A stretch of 34,194 nt of DNA, from the NCBI GenBank assembly GCA_003153435.1, contig PLYR01000077.1, positions 62,942 to 97,135 on the forward strand. The letters are read 5' to 3'. Of the stretch, positions 32,894 through 34,194 are shown in pieces. Every line of letters starts with the position of its first letter. The stretch's first letter is position 1. The notes beneath the pieces were generated by a model that saw only the letters and a program-made list of their open reading frames with translations, was not told the origin of the DNA and made no database searches. Made by a program: the position numbers and the translations under genes. This DNA is from Bacteroidota bacterium. Lineage in GTDB: Bacteria > Bacteroidota > Bacteroidia > Palsa-965.

Positions 32894-34194
32894 ATGTGTG
32901 GCATTACCGGTATTCAGGTGTTTTCTGACAAATCCAGGGATCAGCTTTCCAGAGTCAGGGCTTCCATGAACCGTTTAAAAAAGAGAGGCCCGGATGATGA
33001 AGGGCTTTTTGAACATTCTTTAACCGCCCTCGGCCATCGAAGACTAAGCATTATCGATCTCAGCAAAGCAGGGGCCCAACCTTTCACCGACGATACCGGG
33101 AGATATACACTTGTGCTCAATGGGGAGTTTTTTAACTATAAAGAACATCGTGCCGAGCTGAAGGAAAAAGGAATTCACTTTAAATCGGAAAGCGATACAG
33201 AAGTCCTCCTTTACCTCTGGATCCGGGAAAAAGAAAAATGCCTGAATAAAATAAATGGGTTTTTCGCTTTTGCGGTCTATGACAAAATGGATGGTAGCCT
33301 TTGCCTCGTCCGCGACAGGTACGGAGTCAAGCCTTTATTTTATTCTATTGATGAGGACAGGATAATCTTCTCCTCTGAAATGAAAGCTTTACTCGAATAC
33401 GGAGTAAATCGCGAAATTGACAAAACATCACTGCAAACATATCTTCATCTTAACTATATCCCTGCACCTGATTCCATTTTTAAGGTTGTTAAAAAATTAG
33501 AACCCGGCTGCTATCTGAATGTTCAGTCTGGGAAATCAGAAAAGAAGGTCTATTATTCTATCAAGAATGAGCTTCAGGCTCCATCACCATCATATCAGGA
33601 AGCGGTAGAGAAGGTCAGGGAGCTCGTCGATGATGCAGTAAAGATAAGGCTGATAGCAGATGTAAAACTTGGCTCATTCTTGAGCGGAGGCGTAGATTCT
33701 TCTGTGATTGCCGGTGTTGCTTCCCGAAATTCAAGTAACCTCAAGACTTTTTCAGTAGGCTTTCCAGATGAGCCCTTTTTCGATGAAACAAAATATGCCG
33801 AACTGGTTGCAAGAAAGTTTAAGACCGACCACACTGCTTTTCAGATCAGTAACGAAGAACTTTTCGCCAATCTTCCTTCCATGCTCGATTATCTGGACGA
33901 GCCATTTGCTGATTCTTCTGCACTCATTTTGTATATCCTATGCAAACATACTTCTGAGCAGGTCACTGCCACTCTAAGTGGTGATGGGGCGGACGAACTA
34001 TTTACAGGGTATAACAAACATGCGGCTGAATACAGAATCAGGCACAAAGGATTCACTGAGCATGCTGTTTTTGCAGGCAGAAGACTTTGGGAAAGCCTGC
34101 CCAAATCAAGGAACTCATTCGTGGGAAATAAGATCAGGCAGCTAAATAAGTTCTCCCAAAACATGGAACTATCACCTGCTGATCGTTATTGGAG
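32894..34194 (+). CDS. asnB: asparagine synthase (glutamine-hydrolysing)-like, 3'-truncated by the window edge
   Basis: The frame is open from the ATG at 32894 to the end of the window (433 codons seen; the family has about 600). The N-terminal glutamine amidotransferase domain starts with the nucleophile Cys2 (MCGITGIQ) and contains RGPDDEGLF, HRRLSIIDLS and LNGEFFNYKEHR. The synthetase domain has the ATP pyrophosphatase P-loop FLSGGVDSS, the SVGFPDEPFFDE segment and SGDGADELFTGYNKH. It makes asparagine from aspartate, glutamine and ATP. Relatives in polysaccharide loci amidate sugar acids instead, and the fragment cannot separate the two. A 6-base hairpin before the start lacks a T-run. Confidence 0.85.
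   Translation, partial: MCGITGIQVFSDKSRDQLSRVRASMNRLKKRGPDDEGLFEHSLTALGHRRLSIIDLSKAGAQPFTDDTGRYTLVLNGEFFNYKEHRAELKEKGIHFKSESDTEVLLYLWIREKEKCLNKINGFFAFAVYDKMDGSLCLVRDRYGVKPLFYSIDEDRIIFSSEMKALLEYGVNREIDKTSLQTYLHLNYIPAPDSIFKVVKKLEPGCYLNVQSGKSEKKVYYSIKNELQAPSPSYQEAVEKVRELVDDAVKIRLIADVKLGSFLSGGVDSSVIAGVASRNSSNLKTFSVGFPDEPFFDETKYAELVARKFKTDHTAFQISNEELFANLPSMLDYLDEPFADSSALILYILCKHTSEQVTATLSGDGADELFTGYNKHAAEYRIRHKGFTEHAVFAGRRLWESLPKSRNSFVGNKIRQLNKFSQNMELSPADRYW

Overview
The window looks like a chromosomal segment of a member of the phylum Bacteroidota. The evidence is the Bacteroidota-type -7 element (TAnnTTTG) in front of several genes, a sparse use of Shine-Dalgarno sequences, the gene families present (OstA-like plus LptD, a Wzc-type kinase with a Tyr/Gly tail, and an amidase / MlaD / Fe-S operon), and the small exosortase with its short Pro-rich PID-type substrate. 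I cannot fix the order or genus from sequence reading alone. I saw no rRNA, tRNA, CRISPR array, insertion sequence or phage gene.

Layout. (1) 1-1431: 3' part of pyrG (CTP synthase). (2) 5655 down to 1440, minus strand: a tight surface-polysaccharide operon of an NAD-dependent sugar epimerase, a GT4, a GT2 and an exostosin-like glycosyltransferase. (3) 8328 down to 5902, minus strand: a Wzc-like chain-length regulator/tyrosine kinase. Divergent from it, 8512-9754 holds a three-gene cassette: a 72-residue Pro-rich substrate with a C-terminal sorting signal, an exosortase with a C-R-H triad, and a small four-helix membrane partner. (4) 9811-18200: glyA, a fused membrane/spermidine synthase-like protein, a small membrane protein, fumarylacetoacetase, two secreted unknowns and a bifunctional RelA/SpoT. 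(5) 18287-22047: a Fur-family regulator overlapping a STAS protein, purA and an OstA-like protein. (6) 22357-22614: a small HTH protein in its own transcription unit, closed by a strong hairpin. (7) 28258 down to 22728, minus strand: amidase, MlaD, membrane Fe-S protein, HAD protein, CCG-domain Fe-S protein and a conserved unknown. (8) 28361-34194: lptD, an M28 peptidase, ridA and an asnB-like gene cut by the window end.

How the genes work together. Much of the window serves the cell envelope: polysaccharide assembly (GT operon, Wzc), an exosortase that is probably dedicated to one tiny neighbouring substrate, lipopolysaccharide transport (OstA-like, LptD), lipid transport (MlaD) and peptidoglycan cleavage (amidase). 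The remainder is housekeeping (pyrG, glyA, purA, relA/spoT, fah, ridA). The most distinctive system is the substrate/exosortase/partner cassette beside the polysaccharide kinase. Exosortases of other types are known to co-occur with exopolysaccharide loci, but the job of this one-substrate form is not evident from the sequence.
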